Assembly: GCA_035946615.1 (NCBI GenBank)
Contig: DASYZB010000037.1
Span: 1 to 56,773, forward strand
Reading direction: 5' to 3'
Length of the DNA: 56,773 nt
DNA from: Verrucomicrobiia bacterium
GTDB taxonomy: Bacteria; Verrucomicrobiota; Verrucomicrobiia; Limisphaerales; UBA8199
Shown here: in pieces, positions 29,861-39,732 of the stretch
How the letters are laid out: each line of letters opens with the position of its first letter
Numbering within the stretch: position 1 is the stretch's first letter
Notes under the pieces: generated by a model
Told to the model about the DNA's origin: nothing
Database searches by the model: none
Seen by the model: the letters and a program-made list of their open reading frames with translations, nothing else
Position numbers and translations under genes: made by a program

Positions 29861-30014
29861 GTGCCTCCACCTATGAAAAACGGGGCGGGGCCTTATCATT
29901 TAGCGCCGCCTCCGTAACCACAACGTGCGGGAGGAGGAGCCCTGCACAGGAGAACTAATGGCATGAATCATGCCAAAAATGTCACCCAACAAGCCAGGGC
30001 CGGTGGCACGGGTC

Positions 30015-30042
30015 GCCGACTGCCAGCCGGCGGTTCAGCCGG
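30015..30042. repeat. REP-like palindrome
   Basis: gccgact-gcc-agccggc with one mismatch, followed by the overlapping imperfect stem ccggc/gccgg. The core resembles the palindrome at 47194-47210. Confidence 0.45.
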
Positions 30043-30179
30043 TTGCCAATCAGCGCTACCATGGTAACGCGGACTAACCCGCCGCCGAAGATGCCGGCGC
30101 CACTTTGACATACGCTGTAAAGCTGTAAAGCCAAGCGGCTTGTCAAAACCCACTTGCCTCACTACTCTCCTGCCGCATT

Positions 30180-31349
30180 ATGGCTGATGTTTCACACTCG
30201 GAGAATGAGGCAACTCGTAAAAGGACCTCCCGCCGCTCACCAAAGCAGAAGACGCTTTTAGTGACTGGCTCCAGCGGTCTGATTGGCAGCGAGGTGGTCG
30301 CCTTTTTTAGCAAGCATGGATGGCGTGTCTGCGGTGTGGACAATAATATGCGGGCCGATTTTTTTGGACCTCAGGGAGATACCCGCTGGAACCGGGCGCG
30401 TCTCGAAGAGCAGTTCCCCAGTTACACACATTATGAGTTGGATATCCGTGATCGGCCAGCGGTGCTGAGGTTGCTGAGCGAGTTGAAACCGCACGCGACG
30501 ATTCACACCGCGGCCCAGCCCAGCCACGATTTGGCCGCCAGCCGGCCTTGGGACGACTTTGATGTGAACGCCGTGGGCACGCTCAACCTGCTGGAATCAA
30601 ACCGCCGCATTTGTCCGGAATCGCCATTCGTTCACATGTCCACCAACAAAGTGTATGGGGACGCGCCCAACGAGCTGGCGCTCCAGGAGACCGCGACGCG
30701 CTGGGACTACGCCGATGCAGCCTTTGCCGAGGGCATCCCGGAAAGCTTCCGCATCGATCAATCGCTCCACTCAGTTTTTGGCGCTTCAAAAGTTGCCGCT
30801 GATGTCATGGTTCAGGAATATGGCCGCTATTTTCAAATGCCCACTTGCTGTTTGCGGGGCGGCTGCTTGACCGGCCCGAATCACAGCGGGGTCGAACTCC
30901 ATGGATTCCTGAGCTACCTGATCAAGTGCAATTTGGAGGGCAAGCAGTACAAGGTCTTTGGTTATAAAGGAAAACAAGTCCGCGACAATATTCATTCGCT
31001 GGATGTCGCGCGGTTGATGGCCGAGTTTATCCAGCGGCCACGCTGTGGCGAGGTCTACAACCTGGGGGGCGGCCGCGCCAATTCCATCTCGATTCTGGAG
31101 GCCTTGAAGCTGGCTGAAGACATCAGCGGCAAACCCATGCGCTACGAGTATTCCGACCAAAGCCGCAAAGGCGACCACATCTGTTACATTTCGAATCTGG
31201 GGAAAATCAGAAGCCATTATCCAAACTGGCAAATCACCCGCAGCCTCCAGAACATCTTTGAGGAAATCCACTCGTCCTGGCGCAATCGCAGCCGGAAAGA
31301 GGCGCCCCCCAAGACGACGGCCCACGCGGCATCAGTCCCTGGGGCCTGA
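30180..31349 (+). CDS. NAD-dependent sugar-nucleotide epimerase (CDP-tyvelose/paratose epimerase-like)
   Basis: An extended short-chain dehydrogenase of 389 residues. The N-terminal Rossmann motif is [12 protein letters not shown], and [16 protein letters not shown] and AAQPSHD are typical of the CDP-paratose/tyvelose epimerase branch, which epimerises a nucleotide-linked dideoxyhexose for surface polysaccharide. The usual YxxxK couple is SVFGASK here: the Tyr is replaced by Phe while the Lys stays. I recall some family members with this change, so it need not mean loss of function, but the mechanism must differ or another residue must act. The ~25-residue N-terminal extension ([16 protein letters not shown]) is basic and low in complexity. 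Confidence 0.8.
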   Translation: MADVSHSENEATRKRTSRRSPKQKTLLVTGSSGLIGSEVVAFFSKHGWRVCGVDNNMRADFFGPQGDTRWNRARLEEQFPSYTHYELDIRDRPAVLRLLSELKPHATIHTAAQPSHDLAASRPWDDFDVNAVGTLNLLESNRRICPESPFVHMSTNKVYGDAPNELALQETATRWDYADAAFAEGIPESFRIDQSLHSVFGASKVAADVMVQEYGRYFQMPTCCLRGGCLTGPNHSGVELHGFLSYLIKCNLEGKQYKVFGYKGKQVRDNIHSLDVARLMAEFIQRPRCGEVYNLGGGRANSISILEALKLAEDISGKPMRYEYSDQSRKGDHICYISNLGKIRSHYPNWQITRSLQNIFEEIHSSWRNRSRKEAPPKTTAHAASVPGA

Positions 31350-31381
31350 TGCCCGATGAGCCCATTGAGGATGTCCAGCCC

Positions 31382-31954
31382 TCACTGGATCATTTTGCCG
31401 GAGAAAATGCTTCCGTTATAGACCTGCATAGGCTGGGTGCCATCCGGCACAACAATCCACGTGATGGCGCCCATAATAACGGCACTGGTTAGCGTCCCAT
31501 TCCCGTCCTTATAGAGGTGTTCATTGAGCAGGCAACTGCCCATGGAATGAGAATTCTGCGAGGTATAGACGTATTCAATCTTCCTGATTTGTGTCGCGAC
31601 GGAATTGGTCAGGCCCATCCGCCCGAGGGTTGTATCGTCTGCAAAATACAGGAGCAACGGCACTCCCAGGACTGCGCCGTTGGTCCTGTTGATGACCTCG
31701 ATGGAGTCGCCGCGTGGATCGCTGTTGAGGTGATACACCAATGCCACGCCATCGGGAGGGAGAAAATTTGCCTGGGCGTATGGTTGGACAAACATCTGGT
31801 TATTGACTCTGCGCGCGGCGAAAGAGCCGGAGGGCGCGTTGGAGACGCAGGCGCCGGTGAAAGTGAGCAGAAATTTGTGGTCTTCGGCCCGAGCGGTTGA
31901 GGCCGAAATTGCAGCAATGGCCAGCAGGCCTGCCAGGAGCTTGATCATATTCAT
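31382..31954 (-). CDS. Exported hypothetical protein
   Basis: From the ATG at 31954 this is a 190-residue protein with a signal peptide (KLLAGLLAIAAISASTARA) and a beta-rich mature part (FLLTFTGACVSNAPSGSF, VYHLNSDPRGDSIEV). An open frame to 32068 adds 38 residues of no use. I do not recognise the family. It converges with the epimerase gene (33 bp between stops), and is divergent from the MBL hydrolase gene. Confidence 0.65.
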   Translation of the reverse strand: MNMIKLLAGLLAIAAISASTARAEDHKFLLTFTGACVSNAPSGSFAARRVNNQMFVQPYAQANFLPPDGVALVYHLNSDPRGDSIEVINRTNGAVLGVPLLLYFADDTTLGRMGLTNSVATQIRKIEYVYTSQNSHSMGSCLLNEHLYKDGNGTLTSAVIMGAITWIVVPDGTQPMQVYNGSIFSGKMIQ

Positions 31955-32112
31955 GGGGTAGAATAAATCCCACGCGACGTTGGGAAATGGGGTCTGTTGC
32001 TTACTTACGCCGGGTAGAAACTCCAAGAACAAGCCCGCCGCATTCAATGCAATGCCAGGCCATGCCACTCCTGGATAGCCAATCGCCGCTGGGCCTGATA
32101 GATTAAGCGGAC

Positions 32113-33030
32113 ATGTCGTTTTCGTTCATTTTTCTGGGCTCAGGGACTTCGCAGGGCGTCCCCATCATCGGCAAAGATTATCCGGCCGAATTCCTCGCCA
32201 ACCCCAAGAACCACAGAACCCGCCCGTCGATTTACGTCGAGACGACCCAGACGAGATTGGTCGTGGACACCACGCCGGAGTTTCGAATCCAGATGTTGCG
32301 CGAAGGGCTGGGTTTCCTGGACGCGGTGCTTTTCACCCATTCGCATGCCGACCACATCATGGGTTTGGACGATTGCCGCCGGGTGTGTGATCTGCGCGGG
32401 GGCACGGCCCTGCCCATCTATGCCGATGAACGGACCATGGCAGACCTGCGGCGGGTTTTTGCTTATGCGTTCCATAATGGTCCATGGCCCAAGGGTTACT
32501 TTATCCCTGAGCCGCGCCTTATCGACGGGCCGTTTGCCGTGGGCGACCTGGAGATTATCCCACTCCGGCTTCCGCATGGGCGCGCGGAGACGTTGGGATT
32601 CCTCTTTACTCAGGAAGACCGCAGCCTTCTGGCCTATTTGAGCGATTGCAAAGAGGTCCCCCCCGCTGTGATTGAAAAAATCCGGGGCGTGAGCGTGGTG
32701 GTCCTGGACGCACTGCGCCGATTGCCGCATCCGACGCATATGTCGTTGGATGAGGCCCTAACGGCAGCCCGGCGGATTGGCGCAGAACGGACTTATTTTA
32801 CGCATTTAACTCACGACTATGACCATGACTCCGCGCAATCTGAGTTGCCAGAGGGAGTGGAATTGGCCTATGACGGCCTGAAGGTAAGAATCGAAGGTAA
32901 GAGAGTCATGCAAGTTGCCGTGCTTGAGGATGTTGCGAACAGCCCCCGGGCGGGTTGCGCACCTCAGGAAAGGGATGGGACCGGCCATTTTGCCGGCTCC
33001 CCTGCGCAAGAAAAAGAACTGCATGGTTGA
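32113..33030 (+). CDS. MBL-fold metal-dependent hydrolase (PhnP-like)
   Basis: The 305-residue protein has the metallo-beta-lactamase fold motif [14 protein letters not shown], in which the His and Asp residues bind a pair of metals. The start ([17 protein letters not shown]) and the later LSDCKEVP and [10 protein letters not shown] segments put it in the PhnP/ribosyl-cyclic-phosphate phosphodiesterase branch. No phn genes are nearby, so a general phosphodiesterase role is safer than phosphonate use. The last ~35 residues after LEDVANSP look unlike the family and may be a tail. The next gene begins 39 bp downstream. Confidence 0.85.
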   Translation: MSFSFIFLGSGTSQGVPIIGKDYPAEFLANPKNHRTRPSIYVETTQTRLVVDTTPEFRIQMLREGLGFLDAVLFTHSHADHIMGLDDCRRVCDLRGGTALPIYADERTMADLRRVFAYAFHNGPWPKGYFIPEPRLIDGPFAVGDLEIIPLRLPHGRAETLGFLFTQEDRSLLAYLSDCKEVPPAVIEKIRGVSVVVLDALRRLPHPTHMSLDEALTAARRIGAERTYFTHLTHDYDHDSAQSELPEGVELAYDGLKVRIEGKRVMQVAVLEDVANSPRAGCAPQERDGTGHFAGSPAQEKELHG

Positions 33031-33069
33031 ACCGGAAGAGCAACCGGAATGTCGATGGTTTGTCTTTGA

Positions 33070-34731
33070 ATGAAGTGGTTCCTGATAATGGGGGTGTTTG
33101 GTTACGCAGGGGTCTTTGCGCTGCAAGGGGCGGCTCCCGGAGACCAAGTCGTGGTGGTGTATAATTCACGCGTGCCGGAGTCCAAGGCAGTCGCTGAATA
33201 TTACGCCCAAAAACGGCAGGTGCCGGTTCACCAGATTTTTGGTTTCGATCTTTCCACAAACCAGGAGATTTCTCGCGCCGAGTTTCGGGATTCATTCCAG
33301 CAACCGTTGGCCCAGAGAATTGCCGATGCAAAGCTATGGCGCATCGGTTCGCATATCACCCGAGCGACGGCAACACAACCTGGCCGTGTGGATTGGCTGC
33401 CGTTGGGGTCAAAGATACGCTATGCGGTGCTTTGCTATGGGGTGCCGATCAAAATTGCAAGCGACCCCAATCTCAAAGAAGAGGGCATGGAGAAACTACG
33501 TCCTGAAATGCGCCGCAACGAGGCCGCCGTCGATAGCGAGCTAAGCTTGTTGCCCTTGTTGGAGGAGCACCTGCCCTTGTCCGGGCCGCTGCGCAACCCT
33601 CTCTATGCGGCGACCAATAGCGCGCAGTTTCATCCCACCAACGGGGTGTTAATGGTGTCGCGCCTGGACGGTCCGAGCGCCGCCATCGCGCGCGGGTTGG
33701 TCGATAAGGCGATCCAAGCGGAGACAGATGGCCTCTGGGGACGGGCTTATTTCGATCTACGCAACACAACCGAGCCCGGCTACAAAATGGGCGATGATTG
33801 GATTCACGACGCGGCGGAAATCTGCAAGCACCTTGGATTTGAGACGGTTGTGGATGACAACCCCGGCACGTTCCAGGCCGGCTTTCCCATGAGCAACATC
33901 GCCATTTACATGGGCTGGTATGATGAGAACGTCTCCGGGCCTTTCACCGAACCGACAGTGGAATTTATGCCCGGGGCTTTTGCCTATCACCTGCACTCCT
34001 TCAGCGCAGCGGACTTGCGCAATCCCGAGCGATTTTGGACGGGCCCTTTGCTGGCCAAAGGGGCAACTATCACGATGGGCTGCGTGAATGAACCCTATCT
34101 GGCGGGCACACCGGAGCTGGCGGTGTTTGCGGCGCGGTTTTTCTTCAATGGCATGACCTTCGGCGAAGCGGCCTATGCCTCCCAGCCGGTGCTCTCCTGG
34201 CAAACCACCGTCGTGGGCGACCCGCTCTACCGGCCATTCGGCAAAAACCCGGACTTGGTCCAGGATGAACTTCAACAACGCCACAGCAAGCTGCTGGAAT
34301 GGGCCTACCTGCGGCTCATCAACGTCAATCTTGCCATGGGAAAGAAAACTCTCGCCGATGCGGTCACGCTGTTGCAGGAACTTCCTACCACCAGCCAGAG
34401 CCCCGTGTTATCGGAAAAGCTTGGCGACCTCTACCTGGCTCAGGGCAAGCCCTCTTCGGCAGTTCACACCTATGCTCAGGCCCTCAAGCTCGGACCTTCC
34501 CCCCAAGCCCGCATCCGGCTGCTCCTAACGTTAGGCGAGAGGCTCGCCGCGTTGGACCGACCTGGCGAGGCCTGCGAGCAATATCAAATGCTGCTGCGGG
34601 ATTTTCCCAATTACCCCCAAAAATCCAGCATCTATCAAAAGCTCCTGGCTCTTGCCCAAAAACTCCACAACACGGCCGAGATTGCGAAGTACCAGGCCGC
34701 CCTCGGCCAGGACCCGCAAGCCAAAAAGTGA
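33070..34731 (+). CDS. TIGR03790-type exported protein with C-terminal TPR
   Basis: The 553-residue product has a hydrophobic N-terminus that looks like a signal peptide (MGVFGYAGVFALQGAAPGDQ), then the TIGR03790 domain (VVVVYNSRVPESKAVAEYYA, RYAVLCYGVPIKI, AIYMGWYDENVSG, GATITMGCVNEPY, QPVLSWQTTVVGDPLYRPFG), found in Planctomycetes, Verrucomicrobia and Acidobacteria with no known function. The last ~130 residues are TPR-like helices (LGDLYLAQGKPSSAVHTYAQ). The WQTTVVGDPLYRP segment recalls caspase-like Gingipain-type folds, but catalytic residues were not established. Confidence 0.85.
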   Translation: MKWFLIMGVFGYAGVFALQGAAPGDQVVVVYNSRVPESKAVAEYYAQKRQVPVHQIFGFDLSTNQEISRAEFRDSFQQPLAQRIADAKLWRIGSHITRATATQPGRVDWLPLGSKIRYAVLCYGVPIKIASDPNLKEEGMEKLRPEMRRNEAAVDSELSLLPLLEEHLPLSGPLRNPLYAATNSAQFHPTNGVLMVSRLDGPSAAIARGLVDKAIQAETDGLWGRAYFDLRNTTEPGYKMGDDWIHDAAEICKHLGFETVVDDNPGTFQAGFPMSNIAIYMGWYDENVSGPFTEPTVEFMPGAFAYHLHSFSAADLRNPERFWTGPLLAKGATITMGCVNEPYLAGTPELAVFAARFFFNGMTFGEAAYASQPVLSWQTTVVGDPLYRPFGKNPDLVQDELQQRHSKLLEWAYLRLINVNLAMGKKTLADAVTLLQELPTTSQSPVLSEKLGDLYLAQGKPSSAVHTYAQALKLGPSPQARIRLLLTLGERLAALDRPGEACEQYQMLLRDFPNYPQKSSIYQKLLALAQKLHNTAEIAKYQAALGQDPQAKK

Positions 34732-34742
34732 GGGAGCACATG

Positions 34743-34769
34743 GTCCGCTCCACGACGGTTCGTGCGGAC
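34743..34769. terminator. Stem-loop between convergent genes, possible terminator
   Basis: gtccg-ctc-cacga-cggt-tcgtg-cggac: a 10-bp stem with a 3-nt bulge on one side. It sits 12 bp after the TIGR03790 gene stop and 23 bp before the stop of the hybrid kinase gene. No T run on either strand. Confidence 0.3.
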
Positions 34770-34791
34770 AGGTACGAGAGGAACAATGCTT

Positions 34792-37566
34792 CTATCCCCT
34801 GGCAATCGGGGTTCCCTGCTGCTTGCGGCCATCGAGGCATTGGCGCACCGCGCGGGCAAGCTGTGGCGGCACATACGGTTTGGAGAGGAAGACCGTGTCG
34901 CTCTGGCCGAAATCGCGGCCCATGATTTCCGGGCTGTAGCCGCTGCTGTAAATAACCTTCAAATCGGGTTTGCGCTTTTTAAGTTGCGCGGCCAGTTCCT
35001 TGCCGGTCATTCCTTCGGGCATCACCATGTCAGTCAGCAGCAGTTGAATCTCGCCGTTGAACTCATCCCAAATGCGCAAGGCCTCGACCCCGGACGCCGC
35101 CTGAATGACCTGATAGTCATATTGCTGCAAGACTTCGCAAACCAATTCCCGCAGGACTGGCTCGTCTTCCACCACCAGGATGGTTTCTTTTCCACCCCGG
35201 ATGGGTTCGGCCGGGACGGATAATTCGGCCGGCGCTTCATCCGTGCGCGAGGTGATGGGAAAATAAATTTTGAATGTGGTCCCGGCTTCCACGCGGCTGG
35301 CGACCTCGATCCAACCCAGGTGCTGCTTCACGATTCCATAGACAGTCGCCAGGCCCAAACCGGTGCCTTTGCCGACCTCTTTTGTTGAAAAGAAAGGCTC
35401 GAAAATGCGGTCCAGGGTTTTTCGGTCCATGCCCAAGCCCGTATCTTGAACCAGGAGACAGACAAACTGTCCCGCGCGGGCATCCGGATGCTGGGCGGCG
35501 TAGGTTTCATCAATCTCAACGGTGGAGGTTCCGATGAGCAGTTTGCCTCCTTTGGGCATTGCATCGCGGGAATTGACCGCCAGATTCATCACGATTTGTT
35601 CGAGCATGCCGGCATCGGCTTCGACGCGCGGCAGGTTGGGCGCGTACTTGGCATCCAGTGTGATGTCCTCCCCCAGCAATCGCAAAAGCATGTTGGCCAG
35701 GTTCTGCAAAACCGCATTGAGGTCCAGGACCCTGGTCTGAAGAACCTGTTTGCGGCTGAACAGGAGCAATTGGCGGGTGAGCGTAGCGGCGCGTTTGGCA
35801 GCATCGGAAATCTGCTTGAGGGCGGTGGCTGAATGAGGATCCGCCTGGCACCGAGACAGCAGCGATTCAGTATAGCCCTGGATGACGGTCAAAACGTTGT
35901 TAAAGTCGTGAGCAACCCCTGCCGCCAATTGCCCCACTGACTCGAGCTTCTGCGCATGGCGGAATTGGGCCTCCAGATTCAGAACATCGGTAATATCGGT
36001 CCCGTAACAATGGACCACATGGTTGGCTACCACCGGGAAAAAAGACCAGGTAATGGTGCGCCCTGCGAGGCACACCTCTTCGCGCAGCCGTTTCTCGCCG
36101 CTGGCCAGGCATTCGCACGCAATCCCCGCAGCACTCGGTGGAAGAATCTCCAGCAGATTCTCCTTGCCCAGAGATCTGGCCATATCATGCGCCGCATCGT
36201 TCGAGTAAGTCACGCTGCCGTCGGCGGCGAACTCGAAAATAGGATTGGGATTTACCTGAGGAAAGGCAGCTAGTTTTTGAATGGCCTTCTCGGCCTGCTT
36301 GTGTTCGGTTATATCCGTCAAACTGCCGGACAGGCCCAGCACCGTTCCATCCGGATTGAAGGTGCGTTGGGCATAAACCTCCACCCAGCGGACGGTGCCG
36401 TTTTTGGTCAGAAATCGCGTTTCGTATCGGCAGTAATCGACTTTGCCCTCGATAAGCTGAAGAAAGATGTGCCGATTATGCTCCCGATCTTCCTCATGGA
36501 GGTACTCAACAAAAAATGAGCCAAGGGTCGGCTTGACTTCAAAACCGGTTACCACCGTCCAGGCGGGGTTGAGGAAAGTCCAATGCCCGAACTCGTCCAT
36601 TTGGAAGATGACTTCCTTTATATTCTCGACCACCGAGCGGTATTTGACTTCGCTGGCGTCCAGGGCCTCCTCGGAGCGCTTGCGCTCGATACACAGGGAG
36701 ATGCCGTTGGCCACTGAGCCCATCTCCTGGCTGATGGCGTCGCTGAGTGGCTGTTGCGAAAAGATGGACATCAACCCCACCAGCTTGTCTTCCAATACCA
36801 GCGGATAAGCCGCATAGGAGGCGAGGCCTTCCTTTTTGATCCACCCCTGGTCCACGATGCGCTCGTCATGGGCCAGTTGTTTGATTACAAGCGGCTTTCC
36901 TTGGCTGAGGGAATCGAGGTCCAGGCAGACCTCGGGCCAGGGATGCGCTGGTTGGTTGGGTCTGATGATCTGCCCGGCGGCGGCACGTGTGTCGAAGCAA
37001 CCTTTGCGCGGATCGAAGGTGGCAATTTGCGCGAGGGCCGCGTTGAGGAACTGAGCCATAGCCTTGGCGCAGCGATCGAGAATGACTTCGAGCGAATCGC
37101 GGCGCGTCAAGGCCAGCCCTACCTCAGCCCCAAAGGCGGCCAGGCGCGCCTGCTCGAATGCAGCGACAGCCGCCGCCCGTTTGCGCTGAATGGCATAGCG
37201 GATACTCCGTTCCAGCGATTTAGCATGGAGGTCGGCCTTGACCAGATAATCGGCGGCGCCGGCCTGCATGGCTTCCAGATCGACCTGATGCTGGCCGGAG
37301 CCCGTCAGCAAAATGACGGGAGCCGAGCAGCCCCGCTCGATGGCAGCTCGCAGGAGTTCCACACCGTTTTGTGCCCCCAGCCGGTAATCTAACAGCGCCA
37401 CGTCGTGCTGGTTGCGGCTCAGGTTTTCCAGCCCGGTGTCGAATGTCTTTACCCAATCCAAGACGAAACGCTGTCCCGGGATTTCAGAAAACAACTCACG
37501 CGCCAGGATGTAATCATCTTCATCGTCTTCGACCAACAAGACTCGGATTGTCTCCCCCGGGTTCAT
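34792..37566 (-). CDS. Hybrid sensor histidine kinase (REC-GAF-PAS-PAS-HisKA-HATPase-REC)
   Basis: The 924-residue protein is cytoplasmic, with no membrane segment. Domains in order: receiver (about 8-125; DDEDD acidic patch and phosphoacceptor region ALLDYRLG), GAF-like (~150-290), two PAS domains (~310-540, each followed by PAC-like text such as VLGLSGSLTDITEHKQAEKA), HisKA with phospho-His553 in LAAGVAHDFNNVLTVIQGY, HATPase with N-box (VMNLAVNSRDAMPKGG) and G-boxes (DTGLGMDRKT, GTGLGLATVYG), and a C-terminal receiver (ILVVEDEPVLREL ... LLLTDMVMPEGMTG). Receivers at both ends suggest it both takes signal from an upstream kinase and passes phosphate on. It is the last gene of a three-gene set and starts 7 bp after the response regulator stop. 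Confidence 0.93.
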   Translation of the reverse strand: MNPGETIRVLLVEDDEDDYILARELFSEIPGQRFVLDWVKTFDTGLENLSRNQHDVALLDYRLGAQNGVELLRAAIERGCSAPVILLTGSGQHQVDLEAMQAGAADYLVKADLHAKSLERSIRYAIQRKRAAAVAAFEQARLAAFGAEVGLALTRRDSLEVILDRCAKAMAQFLNAALAQIATFDPRKGCFDTRAAAGQIIRPNQPAHPWPEVCLDLDSLSQGKPLVIKQLAHDERIVDQGWIKKEGLASYAAYPLVLEDKLVGLMSIFSQQPLSDAISQEMGSVANGISLCIERKRSEEALDASEVKYRSVVENIKEVIFQMDEFGHWTFLNPAWTVVTGFEVKPTLGSFFVEYLHEEDREHNRHIFLQLIEGKVDYCRYETRFLTKNGTVRWVEVYAQRTFNPDGTVLGLSGSLTDITEHKQAEKAIQKLAAFPQVNPNPIFEFAADGSVTYSNDAAHDMARSLGKENLLEILPPSAAGIACECLASGEKRLREEVCLAGRTITWSFFPVVANHVVHCYGTDITDVLNLEAQFRHAQKLESVGQLAAGVAHDFNNVLTVIQGYTESLLSRCQADPHSATALKQISDAAKRAATLTRQLLLFSRKQVLQTRVLDLNAVLQNLANMLLRLLGEDITLDAKYAPNLPRVEADAGMLEQIVMNLAVNSRDAMPKGGKLLIGTSTVEIDETYAAQHPDARAGQFVCLLVQDTGLGMDRKTLDRIFEPFFSTKEVGKGTGLGLATVYGIVKQHLGWIEVASRVEAGTTFKIYFPITSRTDEAPAELSVPAEPIRGGKETILVVEDEPVLRELVCEVLQQYDYQVIQAASGVEALRIWDEFNGEIQLLLTDMVMPEGMTGKELAAQLKKRKPDLKVIYSSGYSPEIMGRDFGQSDTVFLSKPYVPPQLARAVRQCLDGRKQQGTPIARG

Positions 37567-37573
37567 GCTCGCT

Positions 37574-38026
37574 TCATTTGGCTGCAGGCAATTCCACCGT
37601 TTTGAACCAATACTGTCCGAGGACTTTCATAACCTCAACCAGCGCCTCGAATTGGAATGGCTTTGATATAAAAGAATTGGCGCCCAGCTCATAAATGGCC
37701 CCCACATCCGTGTCGGCCTTCGAAGTCGTCAGCACGACAATAGGAATGCGTTTGAGGTCCGGGTTGGCCTTTATCTCGCGCAGGGCTTCGCGCCCATCCT
37801 TGCGCGGCATATTCAAATCCAGAAGGATGAGCGCCGGACGCGGAGAACCCTCAACCTGCTCGTACTTGCCTCGATGCCAGAGGTAATCCAACAACTCTTC
37901 CCCGTTCTCGACGAAGTGCAGGTCGCCCGGCACCTTCGATTCGGCCAGGGCATCGTGGGCCAACAAGCGATCGTCGTCGTCGTCATCGGCCATGAGAATA
38001 ACGCAGGTTTTGGTTTGAGCTGTCAT
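37574..38026 (-). CDS. Single-domain response regulator (Rcp1-like)
   Basis: From the ATG at 38026 this is a 150-residue stand-alone receiver of the Rcp1/phytochrome-associated type: ILMADDDDDDRLLAHDAL acidic patch, LILLDLNMPRKDGREAL with the phosphoacceptor Asp, VLTTSK switch Thr and SKPFQFE with the conserved Lys. It has no output domain. The start ATGA overlaps the TGA stop of the histidine kinase gene by 4 bp, so translation is coupled. An open frame reaching 38143 is not used. It most likely carries phosphate from the kinase to the hybrid kinase downstream or to an unlinked target. Confidence 0.93.
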   Translation of the reverse strand: MTAQTKTCVILMADDDDDDRLLAHDALAESKVPGDLHFVENGEELLDYLWHRGKYEQVEGSPRPALILLDLNMPRKDGREALREIKANPDLKRIPIVVLTTSKADTDVGAIYELGANSFISKPFQFEALVEVMKVLGQYWFKTVELPAAK

Positions 38027-39732
38027 AAGGGTGTTTCTGCTTTGGCCTGCCGTACAGGCAATGTGATGATGAAAGTGGCCCCTTGGCCTGGTTTGCTGTG
38101 CGCCAGGATATTGCCGTGGTGACGGTCCACGATTCTTCGGCAAACCGCCAGCCCCACGCCCGTCCCCTCATATTCCCCACGGCCATGCAGCCGTTGAAAT
38201 ACCGCAAAGATGCGGTCCAGGTACTTTTCGTCAAAGCCGATGCCGTTGTCCTTGAAGCTGAGTTCGCACCATGGCTCTCCGGAGGGAGTGGTATAGGCGC
38301 GGCTGGTGATCTGGACTACAGGGACGGCGCCGGGGGGCTGGAACTTCAAAGCGTTGCTGATCAGGTTGAGCAGGAGTTGGCGCATCTGCATCGGGTCGGC
38401 CTCGATGGTCGGCAGAGGGCCCGCTTCGATTTTGGCGCCGGTCTTTTCTATTCGCACTTCCAGATCGCTGAGCACCTCATTGGCTACCCCCGTCAGGTCC
38501 ACCTCCACGAACGGCTCGGAGCTTCGAATGACCCTCGAGAAAGCCAGCAGGTCATTGATCAGCGTGCGCATGCGTGTAGCCGCGCTCTGCATGCGGTCCA
38601 GGTAATCCCGGATTTCGGGAGATTGGATGGATTCGCATTTGACTTTCAAGCGGTCGCCAAAGGCCTGGATTTTGCGCAGTGGCTCCTGCAAATCATGCGA
38701 GGCCACAAAGGCGAACTGTTCCAATTCCGCGTTGGAGCGCGTCAATTCCGCGGCCTTTTGGGCAAGGGTTTCTTCCACGCGCTTGCGCTCGGTGATGTCC
38801 TTGAAGACCAGCACCGAGCCAACCATCCGCCCGTCCTGCGTGATGGGGGTCTTGACGTATTCAACCGTGAAGCAGCTCCCATCTTTGCGATGAAATACCT
38901 GCTCGCCCGGGCTTTGGCTGCCCAACTCCGCATGGCTTTTGCCGTTTTCGCCATTGGCGAAAAAAATCTCCTGCTCACTTTTTCCGATGAGTTCGGTCAC
39001 CGGCCAGCCGGTGAGTTTGGCCACCGTCGGATTGACGAAGGTGGTCTTGCCTTCCTCATCCAGGCCGCAGATGCCTTCACCGGCTGCGTTGAGGATCATC
39101 TCATAGCGGCGCTGCAGGCTGTGCAATTCTTGCGTTCGAGCCTGAACGTGCAATTCCAGCACGCTCTTGGAACTTTCCAGTTCCTGGCGTCTTTGGGCCA
39201 GGGCTCTCTCGGCCCGGTTGCGTTTGTCCAGTTCTTCCTGCAACCCCGTGTTGTTAGCCGCCAGAGTTTTGAGGCGCGACTCTAACTCGGCCTGACGCAC
39301 CAGCAGCCCATCTTTGACCCGCCGCGTCTCGTTGAGTTGGCTCTGTAGTCCGGACGCGTTGGCCTGCAATTCGTCCGCCCTCTGGTGGAGCCGGCCGGCA
39401 AAGCGGCGGCGCCAGGCGGCGGCGGCGTAAAATAGCGGCGCCAGAGAGCCGACTCCTCCCAGCCCAGCAACCGTCGTAACACTCACCGCTATTTGGTCCA
39501 TCCGGCGCAACAGGGCAAAATTCTCCTCTGCTGCCCCAAGCCCGCCTCGCAACTCAACCTCAACGGCCTTGTCGTGAAGCGTGCTTTTGCCGTAGGAGTA
39601 AATCAGAATGCTCAAACCCACTGTCGCGGCCAGGACAAGCCCCGCAAAAAAAATAGAGCGCCGGATGGCCGCGCCGCCTTCTTCGGCTGCACTCGAAACC
39701 ATCTCGTCGTTCCATGCTACCGCGTTACTCAT
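38023..39732 (-). CDS. Membrane sensor histidine kinase with PAS domain
   Basis: The 569-residue protein has two N-terminal membrane segments (about 26-46 and 82-107), with a short extracytoplasmic loop between, then a long coiled coil (ELQANASGLQSQLNE through RRQELESSKSVLELHVQART), a PAS domain (about 215-330, AGEGICGLDEEGKTTFVNPT), HisKA with phospho-His346 in FAFVASHDLQEPLRKI, and a HATPase (LLNLISNALKFQPPGA, FKDNGIGFDEKY, GTGVGLAVCRRIVDRHHG). The ASHDLQEPLRKI phrase is typical of phytochrome-like kinases that pair with Rcp1-like regulators, and such a regulator follows at once. The upstream 279 bp (39733-40011) lead to the divergent lpxI gene. Confidence 0.93.
   Translation of the reverse strand: MSNAVAWNDEMVSSAAEEGGAAIRRSIFFAGLVLAATVGLSILIYSYGKSTLHDKAVEVELRGGLGAAEENFALLRRMDQIAVSVTTVAGLGGVGSLAPLFYAAAAWRRRFAGRLHQRADELQANASGLQSQLNETRRVKDGLLVRQAELESRLKTLAANNTGLQEELDKRNRAERALAQRRQELESSKSVLELHVQARTQELHSLQRRYEMILNAAGEGICGLDEEGKTTFVNPTVAKLTGWPVTELIGKSEQEIFFANGENGKSHAELGSQSPGEQVFHRKDGSCFTVEYVKTPITQDGRMVGSVLVFKDITERKRVEETLAQKAAELTRSNAELEQFAFVASHDLQEPLRKIQAFGDRLKVKCESIQSPEIRDYLDRMQSAATRMRTLINDLLAFSRVIRSSEPFVEVDLTGVANEVLSDLEVRIEKTGAKIEAGPLPTIEADPMQMRQLLLNLISNALKFQPPGAVPVVQITSRAYTTPSGEPWCELSFKDNGIGFDEKYLDRIFAVFQRLHGRGEYEGTGVGLAVCRRIVDRHHGNILAHSKPGQGATFIITLPVRQAKAETPL

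Noticed and set aside
38083-39285. 400-codon plus-strand ORF opposite the histidine kinase
   Set aside because: The minus-strand frame has PAS, HisKA and HATPase motifs; the antisense frame has none.
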